This document shows, piece by piece, positions 9,251 through 16,588 of a stretch of DNA of 64,000 bases (position 1 is the first letter of the stretch; the number at the start of each line of letters is the position of its first letter). The notes below the pieces were generated by a model. That model was not told where the DNA came from, did not search any database, and saw nothing but the letters and a program-made list of their open reading frames with translations. The position numbers were made by a program, and so were the translations under genes. The DNA comes from Chitinophagaceae bacterium (GTDB taxonomy: Bacteria; Bacteroidota; Bacteroidia; Chitinophagales; Chitinophagaceae), in contig JADJFD010000002.1 of the NCBI GenBank assembly GCA_016708765.1, positions 810,959 to 874,958 of the forward strand, given 5' to 3'.

Positions 9251-9337
9251 AACCACAGAATACACATTAAATACAGCACCAATTACACAGAAAATAAACC
9301 GTGTAATCTGCGAAAATAATCTGTGACCTTCTGTGGT
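9251..9337 (+). repeat. Right flanking repeat and hairpin of GxxExxY copy B
   Basis: Positions 9251-9279 are the direct copy of the left repeat. A complementary arm follows: ACCACAGAA at 9252-9260 pairs with TTCTGTGGT at 9329-9337, and AATCTG/CAGATT-type matches lie between them. The arm ends 13 nt before the kdnB start codon, so the leader of kdnB is made of repeat sequence. Confidence 0.7.
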
Positions 9338-9349
9338 AAAAAACAACTT

Positions 9350-10423
9350 ATGAATTTCAGAAATTTCAAAATGGTTGGCTATGTAGTGTATGGCCGTGGT
9401 TCGTTTAATCAGTTAGATGAAATTATTGCGCCGCATAGAATAGACGGCTCGCCAATGATTTTTTTAGTAGATCATTTCTTTGAAGGAAAGCCATTGGTTA
9501 ATAGAATTCCCGTAAGAGGAAATGATAAAGTAATTTTTGTAGATGTTACCTACGAACCCAAAACAACCTATGTTGATTCGCTGGCTCAGCAACTAAAAGA
9601 TGAGTTTGGAAAAGTGAGCGGTGTTATTGGTATTGGCGGCGGCTCTGCTATGGATCTTGCCAAAGCGGTTTCGCTAATGATGAACAACACTGGTTCTTCT
9701 GCCGATTACCAGGGTTGGGATTTGGTGAAAAAACCGGGGGTATATAAAGTTGGTATTCCTACATTAAGTGGAACAGGTGCGGAGGTTTCTAGAACAACGG
9801 TGTTAACCGGGCCAACAAAAAAACTGGGTATGAATTCTGATTTCACTCCGTTTGATCAGATAGTACTTGATCCGGAGTTGACAGCCGATGCGCCAACCAA
9901 CCAACGTTTTTACACTGGCATGGATTGTTATATCCATTGCATTGAAAGCCTGGAAGGAACTTACCTGAATGAGTTTAGTAAAAGCTATGGCGATAAAGCA
10001 TTACAACTTTGCCGGGATGTGTTTGTAAACCGTGATGGTTGGGATGCTGATTGCGATGATAAATTAATGATGGCCTCTTATGCCGGAGGAATGAGCATTG
10101 CTTATTCTCAAGTGGGAGTTGCACATGCTGTAAGTTATGGTCTTAGTTATTTATTAGGTACAAAGCATGGTATTGGCAATTGTATTGTGATGAATCATTT
10201 GGAAGAATATTATCCTGCCGGAGTAAAAGAATTCAAATACATGGTAGAGAAAAATAAGATTGATATACCATCTGGCATCTGCAAAGGATTAAGCGATGAT
10301 GATTTTAATAAAATGATTGATGTATCTATTGGTATGAAACCACTCTGGGAAAATGCTTTGGGAAGAGACTGGGAAAAAATTATGACAAGGGAAAAGTTGA
10401 GGGCTTTGTATGAGAAGTTGTAA
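9350..10423 (+). CDS. kdnB: 3-deoxy-alpha-D-manno-octulosonate 8-oxidase (iron-containing alcohol dehydrogenase)
   Basis: A 357-residue iron-dependent alcohol dehydrogenase. The GIGGGSAMDLAKAVS nucleotide loop, the PTLSGTGAEVSRTTV motif and the metal-binding region with Asp and His residues (MDCYIHCIES, VGVAHAVSYGLSY, GTKHGIGNCIVMNH) are clear. The sequence MNFRNFKMVGYVVYGRGSF and its position beside kdsB match KdnB. KdnB oxidises the C8 alcohol of KDO, after which KdnA aminates it to 8-amino-3,8-dideoxy-KDO. I see no kdnA in the window. ATG at 9350 is chosen over upstream in-frame codons because those lie in the repeat arm. Confidence 0.85.
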   Translation: MNFRNFKMVGYVVYGRGSFNQLDEIIAPHRIDGSPMIFLVDHFFEGKPLVNRIPVRGNDKVIFVDVTYEPKTTYVDSLAQQLKDEFGKVSGVIGIGGGSAMDLAKAVSLMMNNTGSSADYQGWDLVKKPGVYKVGIPTLSGTGAEVSRTTVLTGPTKKLGMNSDFTPFDQIVLDPELTADAPTNQRFYTGMDCYIHCIESLEGTYLNEFSKSYGDKALQLCRDVFVNRDGWDADCDDKLMMASYAGGMSIAYSQVGVAHAVSYGLSYLLGTKHGIGNCIVMNHLEEYYPAGVKEFKYMVEKNKIDIPSGICKGLSDDDFNKMIDVSIGMKPLWENALGRDWEKIMTREKLRALYEKL

Positions 10424-10651
10424 TTAAAACGGCAGCAGGTTTAGTTCTTCGTGAATTATAATTTGCTTTTTCTGTAACCCTCTTTTTAATTGTTTGTAGC
10501 TGATTCTTTTGCAAGAACCGGGCATCCGGTAATATAGTTCGCCTCTATAAACCTCCCGTAGCATTTTTATTTTTTGTGGAAACTGGTAAACATTTTGCCA
10601 ATCAGCAAAAGCAATTTCGTATTGTGGGTTCCAATATTTGAGAATAATCAT
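10424..10651 (-). CDS. Small conserved hypothetical protein, 75 aa
   Basis: A 75-residue basic protein from ATG at 10651 (MIILKYWNPQYEIAFADWQN). It has aromatic and lysine-rich sequence and no export signal. Its stop abuts the kdnB stop, with the two genes convergent. A hairpin-forming inverted repeat starts right at its start codon (10651-10693). I do not recognise a family; coding status is likely from composition. Confidence 0.5.
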   Translation of the reverse strand: MIILKYWNPQYEIAFADWQNVYQFPQKIKMLREVYRGELYYRMPGSCKRISYKQLKRGLQKKQIIIHEELNLLPF

Positions 10652-10693
10652 TTGCACAGTTTTGTATTGAAAATTAATACATTTCTGTGCAAA
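10651..10693. repeat. Inverted repeat hairpin at left edge of cassette region
   Basis: TTTGCACAG at 10651-10659 pairs with CTGTGCAAA at 10685-10693, with an inner TGTATT/AATACA match. It could be an operator for the small leftward gene or a remnant of a recombination hairpin. The cassette core-like site lies 20 nt downstream. Confidence 0.55.
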
Positions 10694-10712
10694 GAGTTGC
10701 GTATATTTATGA

Positions 10713-10721
10713 GTTATCGGC
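10713..10721 (+). other. Putative cassette start site (core GTTATCGGC)
   Basis: The 9-mer GTTATCGGC is the exact reverse complement of GCCGATAAC at 12778-12786, the start of the first large hairpin repeat. In an integron-type cassette the first bases of the cassette and the outer arm of its own downstream site are complementary in this way. No integrase gene and no attI-like site can be identified. The call is inference from symmetry. Confidence 0.45.
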
Positions 10722-10771
10722 AATGCTAAACAGACAGGCGGAGTCTATTCAAAATTCTTACAAGGTGACAC

Positions 10772-11437
10772 ATGACTGAATCTTACGAACATATTAGAAA
10801 TAGATATTGCCATGAGGTTATGAAAGCACTATACCAAAACTCTGATGGAGTAGCAAGGACATCTACATACGGAGAAATGATGGATGGAAAGCCGGGACAA
10901 TTGTTTTCAAACAGGTTCTTCTTCAACTTAGATTTATCGGGACTTCACAAAAAACTAAATATCACGGACGTTTTACTTCAAGAAGTATGCGAATATCTTG
11001 AATTAAATAATCACATTGAGGCTGCGACAAAGACAGACAAAGGGATATTTGAGAAGATTAGATTTACTGCTGCTGGTGTGACAGCATACAAAACAAACCA
11101 TTATTTAAAAGAGAATAAAAGGATTACTGATGACAAGTGGATAAGACGTTCAACGCTAATTAATAATTGGACGACACCTTTTATAGCTTTGGCGGCATTA
11201 ATTGTAGCAATTATTTCTCTTGCTAATGAATGCAACGGGAAATCAGATTGTAAATCGCCAGACCTAACCCAAACAGGCCAAGTGGGTAAAGAACAGTCAA
11301 CATCCGAAGGGCAAAACGAGAAGAAGGTTAGTCATCTTCCTCAGACAACCAACAGTAACGATACCATTCCACAACGACAGAAAACAGATTCTTTAACAGA
11401 CAAAACAGAAGTAACATATGGCAACATTAAGATTTGA
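10772..11437 (+). CDS. Hypothetical membrane-anchored protein in cassette 1
   Basis: A 221-residue protein in three parts. Residues 1-115 look like a winged-helix-type domain (LLQEVCEYLELNNHIEAAT, then IRFTAAGVTAYKTNHYL). One membrane helix spans about 131-151 (TPFIALAALIVAIISLA). The tail is hydrophilic, rich in Gln, Ser and Thr. It could be a membrane-anchored regulator; this is inference. It overlaps the next gene by 20 nt, so the two are translationally linked. Confidence 0.65.
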   Translation: MTESYEHIRNRYCHEVMKALYQNSDGVARTSTYGEMMDGKPGQLFSNRFFFNLDLSGLHKKLNITDVLLQEVCEYLELNNHIEAATKTDKGIFEKIRFTAAGVTAYKTNHYLKENKRITDDKWIRRSTLINNWTTPFIALAALIVAIISLANECNGKSDCKSPDLTQTGQVGKEQSTSEGQNEKKVSHLPQTTNSNDTIPQRQKTDSLTDKTEVTYGNIKI

Positions 11438-11657
11438 TTACTCAAACATCAAGGCTATCTTACCAATGGAACATGAAGAAAGAGATAAAAAATATTTTGA
11501 AGATGAAATGAATTCAAAGTTGGAAACATTCATTGATAGAATAAACGCAGAAGGTGGATATATAAAGGTTCTGACATCTAACAATGAACGACTTTTTCAT
11601 AAATGGCACATTGAGGGAATTTCTAATCAACTTCGACGGGCAATAGGGTTGGATTAA
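11418..11657 (+). CDS. Small hypothetical protein in cassette 1, 79 aa
   Basis: A 79-residue charged cytoplasmic protein starting at the ATG inside the 3' end of the previous gene. It has a helical acidic centre (EHEERDKKYFEDEMNSKLE) and a basic C-terminal half. I see no known motif. The overlap suggests that it works with the membrane-anchored protein upstream. Confidence 0.55.
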   Translation: MATLRFDYSNIKAILPMEHEERDKKYFEDEMNSKLETFIDRINAEGGYIKVLTSNNERLFHKWHIEGISNQLRRAIGLD

Positions 11658-11686
11658 CACTCATAATAGTCAGAAATACACATTTT

Positions 11687-12664
11687 ATGCAAAACGTTTT
11701 ATTATTATTTATCCTCTTCGCTACAAAGGGATTTTCCCAATCTCTTACAATTGATGAAACTATTACTTATTTGAATAAAATCTGTGAACAACATCCTGGC
11801 GTTGCAGATATTTATACCCAAATTATGCATAGAGATGATAGTTGTAAAACCGGAGTGTTTTACAAGATTTCATATGACAACCACTATAATAAATTATCTA
11901 TTCAGGAATTCAACAAAAGTTATGATTGTCCTACTATCTCAAATAATAGTACAAGAGTTGGTAATATTTTAAAGTTGGAAATAAAAGATTTCGATGAAAA
12001 TAATATCAAATTGGGGTTAGGGAAGAACAACACTACTGTTATTATTAAAGGCTTAATAGAAAAGAAACAATTTAATTACATTAAAAATTATTATGAAAGT
12101 AGCTTTTTAGATAGTGCTAATTTATCAATGGTTCAAATGAGTTATAAAACTGTATTGTATCATGGATTAAAATATTTGGTTTCTATTGCTAAGGAGCAAA
12201 TTCCCAAAGAAGTTGATGAAGTTGTTGATGACCCTTTTTTAAAAAGGGAAAATATTTTACAAAATCAAGCAAAAAAAACAGAATCAAAAATTTCCTTAAT
12301 AGAAGAAAATGGGGTTTTCAGCATTAAGGCAACAATTGGGGGTAAAGTTCTTACGAAATTTATATTAGACTCTGGCGCTGGAGAATGCAATATTTCTTCT
12401 GACCTTGAAAAAAAATTGATTGAAAATGGCATTATCAAAAACACTGATTATTTAAACAGTGGATTATATAAACTTGCTGACGGAACTATAATTGAAAATA
12501 GAAGAGTAAAAATTTCTAAGATTTTAATAGGGAACAAGCAAATTAAAAATGTAATTGTTTCAATTGGGCCGTCAAATTCACCAAATTTGTTAGGGCAATC
12601 ATTTTTAAATAAACTGGATAGCTGGTCAATTGATAATTCAAAAAAAATATTAATTGTTCATTAA
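11687..12664 (+). CDS. Secreted retropepsin-like aspartic protease
   Basis: A 325-residue exported protein with the signal peptide MQNVLLLFILFATKGFSQS. The C-terminal 110 residues form a clan AA single-domain aspartic protease: FILDSGAGECNISS supplies the catalytic D-S-G, and LLGQSFLNKLDSWSID matches the later conserved LLG turn. The N-terminal 200 residues are helical and unassigned. Such enzymes dimerise to make one active site. The gene is very AT-rich, more so than the neighbouring core genes, in line with an acquired cassette. It ends 113 nt before the first large hairpin repeat. Confidence 0.8.
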   Translation: MQNVLLLFILFATKGFSQSLTIDETITYLNKICEQHPGVADIYTQIMHRDDSCKTGVFYKISYDNHYNKLSIQEFNKSYDCPTISNNSTRVGNILKLEIKDFDENNIKLGLGKNNTTVIIKGLIEKKQFNYIKNYYESSFLDSANLSMVQMSYKTVLYHGLKYLVSIAKEQIPKEVDEVVDDPFLKRENILQNQAKKTESKISLIEENGVFSIKATIGGKVLTKFILDSGAGECNISSDLEKKLIENGIIKNTDYLNSGLYKLADGTIIENRRVKISKILIGNKQIKNVIVSIGPSNSPNLLGQSFLNKLDSWSIDNSKKILIVH

Positions 12665-12777
12665 TGTATTTGATTACAAAATTAAGTTGCAATTATTTTT
12701 ATGCCCGGAGTTTGTTTAACGTAAAGCGTTTTATTTCTTTGGTGGCGGTTTAAGTGGGGTGCGACCGTAAAAGCAAA

Positions 12778-12979
12778 GCCGATAACAAGGGGTTTTCTGC
12801 TATGCTGGCTGAAGAATATATACTCATCGTCCCGTTCGCTTATCATCTGCAGTCCGGGCTGGACGAATAAAGCCGAGCTACATAATATAATATCATCTTT
12901 AGTAACTTTACTCAGCTTCGGTTCCGGGCTGACGAATCACGGAATATCAGCACAGCAGAAAGCCCTGGCCGTTAGCGGC
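12778..12979 (+). repeat. Large attC-like hairpin repeat 1 (202 nt)
   Basis: The outer arms are GCCGATAAC (12778-12786) and GTTAGCGGC (12971-12979), complementary except at one position. The next arms also pair: TTTCTGCTATGCTG on the left with CAGCACAGCAGAAAG on the right. The inside holds two copies of a CCGGGCTGGACG-like motif, at about 12854 and 12922. The element is the same length as repeat 2 once the IS is removed. The gene-free stretch 12665-12987 consists of this repeat plus 113 nt upstream in which I see nothing recognisable. The layout copies integron attC sites, but the core is not the standard GTTRRRY and the element is longer than typical ones. Confidence 0.7.
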
Positions 12980-12987
12980 TACTTTAT

Positions 12988-13605
12988 ATGAAACCTCGTT
13001 CCTTAATAATCATATCGACAATATTTCTTTCTGGATGCTTCACATACATAGACAAAAAGTTATTCCAGTTTGACAATTATGACTTTTTGCATATTCAAGC
13101 ATATAAACCAGGCGACACTTTATTTTTTGAAAATAATAAGAATGAGGTTGACACCTTTTTAATTCTCGATTATGAAACAGAAGAAAGAGGACAAAAGCAA
13201 GGTTTGATTAGTACTAAGCCAGAAAGTGATTATTGGGTATGTATTACTCAGTTAGACAAAGAAAAACTAAATGGCTTTGGCAGACAGAAAACGGTAAACG
13301 GAGAAATAGTAAATTATCAATGGCTCGTTTCACTTGTAAAATATCCGCCCAGTCAAACAATACACTACAACTTTTCTTTTATGACATTTTATACTCAGCA
13401 AGATTCAACTTTTGGAACTTTTCATTCCGACACTTTAACTTTAAATAAAAAATCAATTACAAACTATTATGCAATATCTCACGGGTTTCCTGAAAGACTT
13501 AACGACCCAAAAGACATTGAACAACTCTTATGGACAGATAATGAAGGTTTGGTAGCATATAAATTTAAAAGTGGAATTTGGTGGACAAAGAAAAGCAGCC
13601 GCTAA
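12988..13605 (+). CDS. Hypothetical lipoprotein, sole gene of cassette 2
   Basis: A 205-residue lipoprotein: MKPRSLIIISTIFLSGC has a perfect lipobox (LSGC). The mature part is beta-rich with many aromatic residues and matches no family that I know. Its ATG lies only 8 nt after GTTAGCGGC, and its TAA stop falls inside the next GCCGCTAAC core, so the gene fills the cassette with almost no spare sequence and no room for its own promoter. That compactness is typical of integron gene cassettes. Confidence 0.72.
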   Translation: MKPRSLIIISTIFLSGCFTYIDKKLFQFDNYDFLHIQAYKPGDTLFFENNKNEVDTFLILDYETEERGQKQGLISTKPESDYWVCITQLDKEKLNGFGRQKTVNGEIVNYQWLVSLVKYPPSQTIHYNFSFMTFYTQQDSTFGTFHSDTLTLNKKSITNYYAISHGFPERLNDPKDIEQLLWTDNEGLVAYKFKSGIWWTKKSSR

Positions 13606-13696
13606 CATCGGGTTTTGTGCAAGCGGGGCATGACGTTGTATCAATCAGCTGCAACTTGTCTCGTCCTGATATAGGTTGACTAAAAATCAACCAAAA

Positions 13697-14070
13697 ATGG
13701 ACATCAAACAACAATGTATTACCGAGTATTTAACCCGGGGAACCGGGTATCGGCAACTGGCAGCCAAGTATGGCGTTAGCAGAACAACCATCAACAAGTG
13801 GGTAATGATCCATCAGGGAATTCATAACCTGCCACCCACCCAAAAGCAACAGAAGTATTACATTAGCAGTATGAACAGTTCAAAGCAACCTGACCCCGAA
13901 CGCCAACAGGATTTTGATGAAGCATTGAAGCAAAAAATAGCCCTACTTGAAAAACAACTGCAATGGGAAAACTGAGAGCTGATGCACTGGATACTATGAT
14001 CAACATTGCAGAAAAGCAACTCAATGTTTCTATCAGAAAAAAGCCTGGCAACCAACAGTCCAAGAAATAA
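13697..14070 (+). pseudogene. IS3 transposase orfA, one-base frameshift
   Basis: The N-terminal part carries a helix-turn-helix (YRQLAAKYGVSRTTINKW) followed by a leucine-rich coiled coil. The frame stops at 13975, but adding one A to the run 13968-13971 continues it as LQWEKLRADALDTMINIAEK to a stop at 14070, giving 124 residues. OrfA is the DNA-binding half of an IS3 transposase. The frameshift fits the systematic A-run loss in this window. Natural IS3 frameshifting occurs later, at the orfA/orfB overlap. Confidence 0.8.
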
Positions 14071-14973
14071 AAAGGTAAATCCTTACATCAGTCTGCAAAC
14101 GATTTGCCGGCTGTTGGGTTATTCCCCGCAGGCTTACCACAAACAACAAAAAAGAAAATTTGCACAACAGGTAAATGAAGAACTCATCCTGCAGCAAATT
14201 GATCTTATCCGTAAACATCAGCCCCGATGTGGTGGTAGAAAATTATTTATCATGCTACAAACATTTTTTACGCAACAACAAATGCTCATCGGCAGAGATC
14301 GTTTCTTTGATTTACTGAAACGAAATAAACTGCTGGTGCGTCGATTAAAGAGAAGTGTACACACTACCAACAGTAATCACCACTTTCGCCGCTATCCCAA
14401 TCTGGCAAAGGATTTTACGCCTCTCAAAGCTCATGAACTCTGGGTGGCTGACATTACTTACATACCACTGAAACATCGGTTTGCTTACTTGTTTTTAATT
14501 ACCGATGCCTACTCCAGAAAAATTGTGGGCCATCATGTAAGTGATGATATGAAAGTAAGCAGTGCCACCGTTGCTTTAAAAAAGCACTGTCGCAAAAACC
14601 AACACAAACAATTGTCATGCATCACAGCGACAGAGGTATTCAATACTGCAGCACTGAATATGTTGCCTTACTTCAACAACACCATACGCTGATCAGCATG
14701 ACACAAAACGGAGATCCTTATGAAAATGCAATGGCAGAAAGAGTGAATGGTATTTTAAAAACAGAACTCATCGGCAAGTACTATAACGACATCGACACAG
14801 CTGCCGCACACATCAACCGATGTATTATTGTTTACAATTATAAACGAAGGCACAGCAGCCTGAACTGGCAGATACCTGCCGATGTACACAAACAACAAGG
14901 ACCACAAATAAAAAGATGGAAAAACTATTACAAGACACCTAAAAATAACCTGGAAATAATGGAAAAAACATGA
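14024..14973 (+). pseudogene. IS3 transposase orfB (DDE integrase), one-base frameshift
   Basis: The encoded protein of about 316 residues starts with an HTH_21-like region (GGRKLFIMLQ) and has an rve-type DDE core: Asp in WVADITYIPL, Asp in HHSDRGIQY and Glu in NAMAERVNG. The frame breaks in the A run 14578-14583; one extra A gives ALKKALSQKPTQTIVMHH and restores the core. It overlaps the end of orfA, as expected for IS3. Restored, the transposase looks active. Confidence 0.85.
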
Positions 14974-15335
14974 ACGGCCAACGCACAAAAAAATAGTCGC
15001 TTTAGCTGTGAATGGCTACGCAACTATTTTTAGCCATTCACGGTAAATAACATTTTAATCAACCTTATTCAGGATGATTTATCTTAGACAACCAATAACA
15101 GGATTATTAACTTTAACCAGTCAACCTATTTCAGGACGAGACAACTCGCTACTGTACTTCATCTGGGCTGGACGGAATACTATTCAACTTTAGTTCTTAA
15201 CTTGTACTTTTAAAACAAAATTGGGCTTCAGTTCCGGGCTGGACGGAATACTATTTCCCCGCCTGCACAAAGCCCCGCCCGTTAGCTACACAAACAATTC
15301 AATTTGTTTTTTTAAATATCGTACCTTCTCTTTTC

Positions 15336-16430
15336 ATGAAATCCGCTTTACTTTTTTCTGTTACACTTTCCTTGCTTTTATCCTGCAATACCAAAAAGGA
15401 AATGGCCTCTTCTGTTATTACTATCGAAGGAAATATAGCTGGTGTACCCGATGGAAAAATATATATAGCAGACGCAAGAAAGTGGAAAACACCAATTGAT
15501 TCAACCAATATAAAAGACGGACAGTTTCAATTCAAAACAAAAATAAATTCTCCTTTCCTAGCTGCCATTCATTATTGGGATAGCTCCAAGGTAAAACGAA
15601 TGCTTTACAGAAATCACACATTGGGTGCCGACAGTATGCAAACTTCCACCGATGCTTTTTTTGTTGAGCCAGGAAATACTAGCATCAACGGCGATAATAG
15701 TAAACCGCCTTACCTGCGAATCTTCGCCGGAAAAGAAAATGAATTGCTGTTCAGCAACCAGTTTCTTGATTTTGGCTGGGTTGGAAATCTTGATTCTGTA
15801 AAGCGGTTGCAGAAGATTGCTGCTTTTAAAAAGACTATACAGCATAATCCTTTTTCTTTTTTTCTGTTGGAAAGTATTTACCATTCCGGAGAGCAATATT
15901 CTAAAACTGAATTAAAAAGTTTTCTTTCGTTGTTCAATACTGATGTGCAACAATCTAAAGAAGGCGTTGCTTTTAAAAAATACATTGCCATAAGGTCCGA
16001 TGATAATGCGCCGCTCCCCAACCTTTTACTGTTAACGCCGGAAAACACTTCTCTTTCAATTGTTGATACTACCGCTACAATAAATATGCTTGTCTTTTGG
16101 GCCAGTTGGTGTACTCCTTGCCGCAAAGAAGTTCCATTGCTAAAAGTAATTGAGAAAAAATATAATGGCACAGGTTTAAAAATTATAAGTATTTCTATTG
16201 ATGAAAAGAAAGACCAATGGTTAAAAGCTGTCGCATACGAAAAAATGAACTGGCCGCAGGTACATGTGCCGCTTACACAGATTGCTGATGTGCAAAATCA
16301 ATTCCGGTTTATTACAATTCCACTAATAATATTTACCAATAATAAAGGCAGAGAAATAAAACGATTTGCCGATTATGATCCGGACAATATAAGTGCATAT
16401 GAGTCACTTATTAATCAATATGTCCGGTAG
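15336..16430 (+). CDS. TlpA-like thiol-disulfide oxidoreductase lipoprotein with DUF4369
   Basis: A 364-residue protein with signal peptide and lipobox (LSLLLSC), a DUF4369-type beta domain at about 28-125, a helical middle and a C-terminal thioredoxin domain with active site WASWCTPCRKEVP. Such proteins keep disulfides reduced in the periplasm. ATG at 15336 is at the start of the signal peptide. It follows the second hairpin repeat by 46 nt, but I find no matching core after its stop, so it may not be a cassette. A partial copy of its C-terminus lies downstream at 16480. Confidence 0.88.
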   Translation: MKSALLFSVTLSLLLSCNTKKEMASSVITIEGNIAGVPDGKIYIADARKWKTPIDSTNIKDGQFQFKTKINSPFLAAIHYWDSSKVKRMLYRNHTLGADSMQTSTDAFFVEPGNTSINGDNSKPPYLRIFAGKENELLFSNQFLDFGWVGNLDSVKRLQKIAAFKKTIQHNPFSFFLLESIYHSGEQYSKTELKSFLSLFNTDVQQSKEGVAFKKYIAIRSDDNAPLPNLLLLTPENTSLSIVDTTATINMLVFWASWCTPCRKEVPLLKVIEKKYNGTGLKIISISIDEKKDQWLKAVAYEKMNWPQVHVPLTQIADVQNQFRFITIPLIIFTNNKGREIKRFADYDPDNISAYESLINQYVR

Positions 16431-16448
16431 TTTTTGTATTAGCTGGTC

Positions 16449-16467
16449 ATCGGAACGCTGTTCCGAT
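16449..16467. other. Short hairpin between gene end and duplicated tail
   Basis: ATCGGAA and TTCCGAT form a 7-bp stem around CGCTG. No T run follows directly, so it is not a convincing terminator. It is immediately before GCCGATAAC at 16474-16482. Confidence 0.45.
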
Positions 16468-16479
16468 CAACTCGCCGAT

Positions 16480-16569
16480 AACAAACACAAAGAGATAAAG
16501 CGATTCGCAGATTATGATTCCGAAAATGTAACTGCATGCGAATCGCTTATTCATGAATATATCCGGTAG
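16480..16569 (+). pseudogene. Duplicated C-terminal fragment of the TlpA-like gene
   Basis: In one frame the sequence reads NKHKEIKRFADYDSENV, then ACESLIHEYIR and a stop, matching the end of the upstream protein (NKGREIKRFADYDPDNI, AYESLINQYVR). It has no start or thioredoxin core. It is a diverged remnant of a second copy; the similarity begins at or just after the 9-mer GCCGATAAC. The ATG at 16553 in this fragment is in frame with corA but lies in remnant sequence, so I do not use it as the corA start. Confidence 0.75.
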
Positions 16570-16588
16570 TTTTCCTAACTTTCCTTTT

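Larger units (their letters stand above)
13657..15143 (+). mobile_element. IS3-family insertion sequence, complete, 1487 bp
   Basis: The ends are 25-bp inverted repeats with a single mismatch, at 13657-13681 and 15119-15143. They start TGTCTCGTCCTGA and finish TCAGGACGAGACA, giving the TG...CA termini usual for IS3. The 3-bp direct repeat ACT lies outside at 13654-13656 and 15144-15146, a normal target-site duplication. Two overlapping transposase genes fill the element. The intact ends and TSD indicate recent insertion, into the loop side of hairpin repeat 2. Confidence 0.9.
13598..15289 (+). repeat. Large attC-like hairpin repeat 2, interrupted by an IS
   Basis: The left arm starts GCCGCTAACATCGGG (13598) and the right arm ends CCCGCCCGTTAGCTAC (15289). 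The arms pair over about 30 nt, including GGTTTTGTGCAAGCGGGG against CCCCGCCTGCACAAAG. Removing the IS (13657-15143) and one target duplication leaves 202 nt, the same as repeat 1. Two GGGCTGGACGGAATACTATT motifs lie inside, corresponding to those of repeat 1. The stretch 15144-15335 holds only this repeat and a short leader. Confidence 0.7.

Noticed and set aside
13697..14973. Treating all transposase breaks as normal programmed IS3 frameshifting
   Set aside because: IS3 elements shift once, near the orfA/orfB overlap. Here one break is inside orfA and one in the DDE core of orfB, where no programmed shift is expected.
10713..15289. A classical class 1-type integron
   Set aside because: There is no intI gene, no attI and no GTTRRRY core. 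Only the cassette geometry matches, so I describe it as integron-like.
16449..16467. A terminator for the TlpA-like gene
   Set aside because: The stem is short and not followed by a T run.
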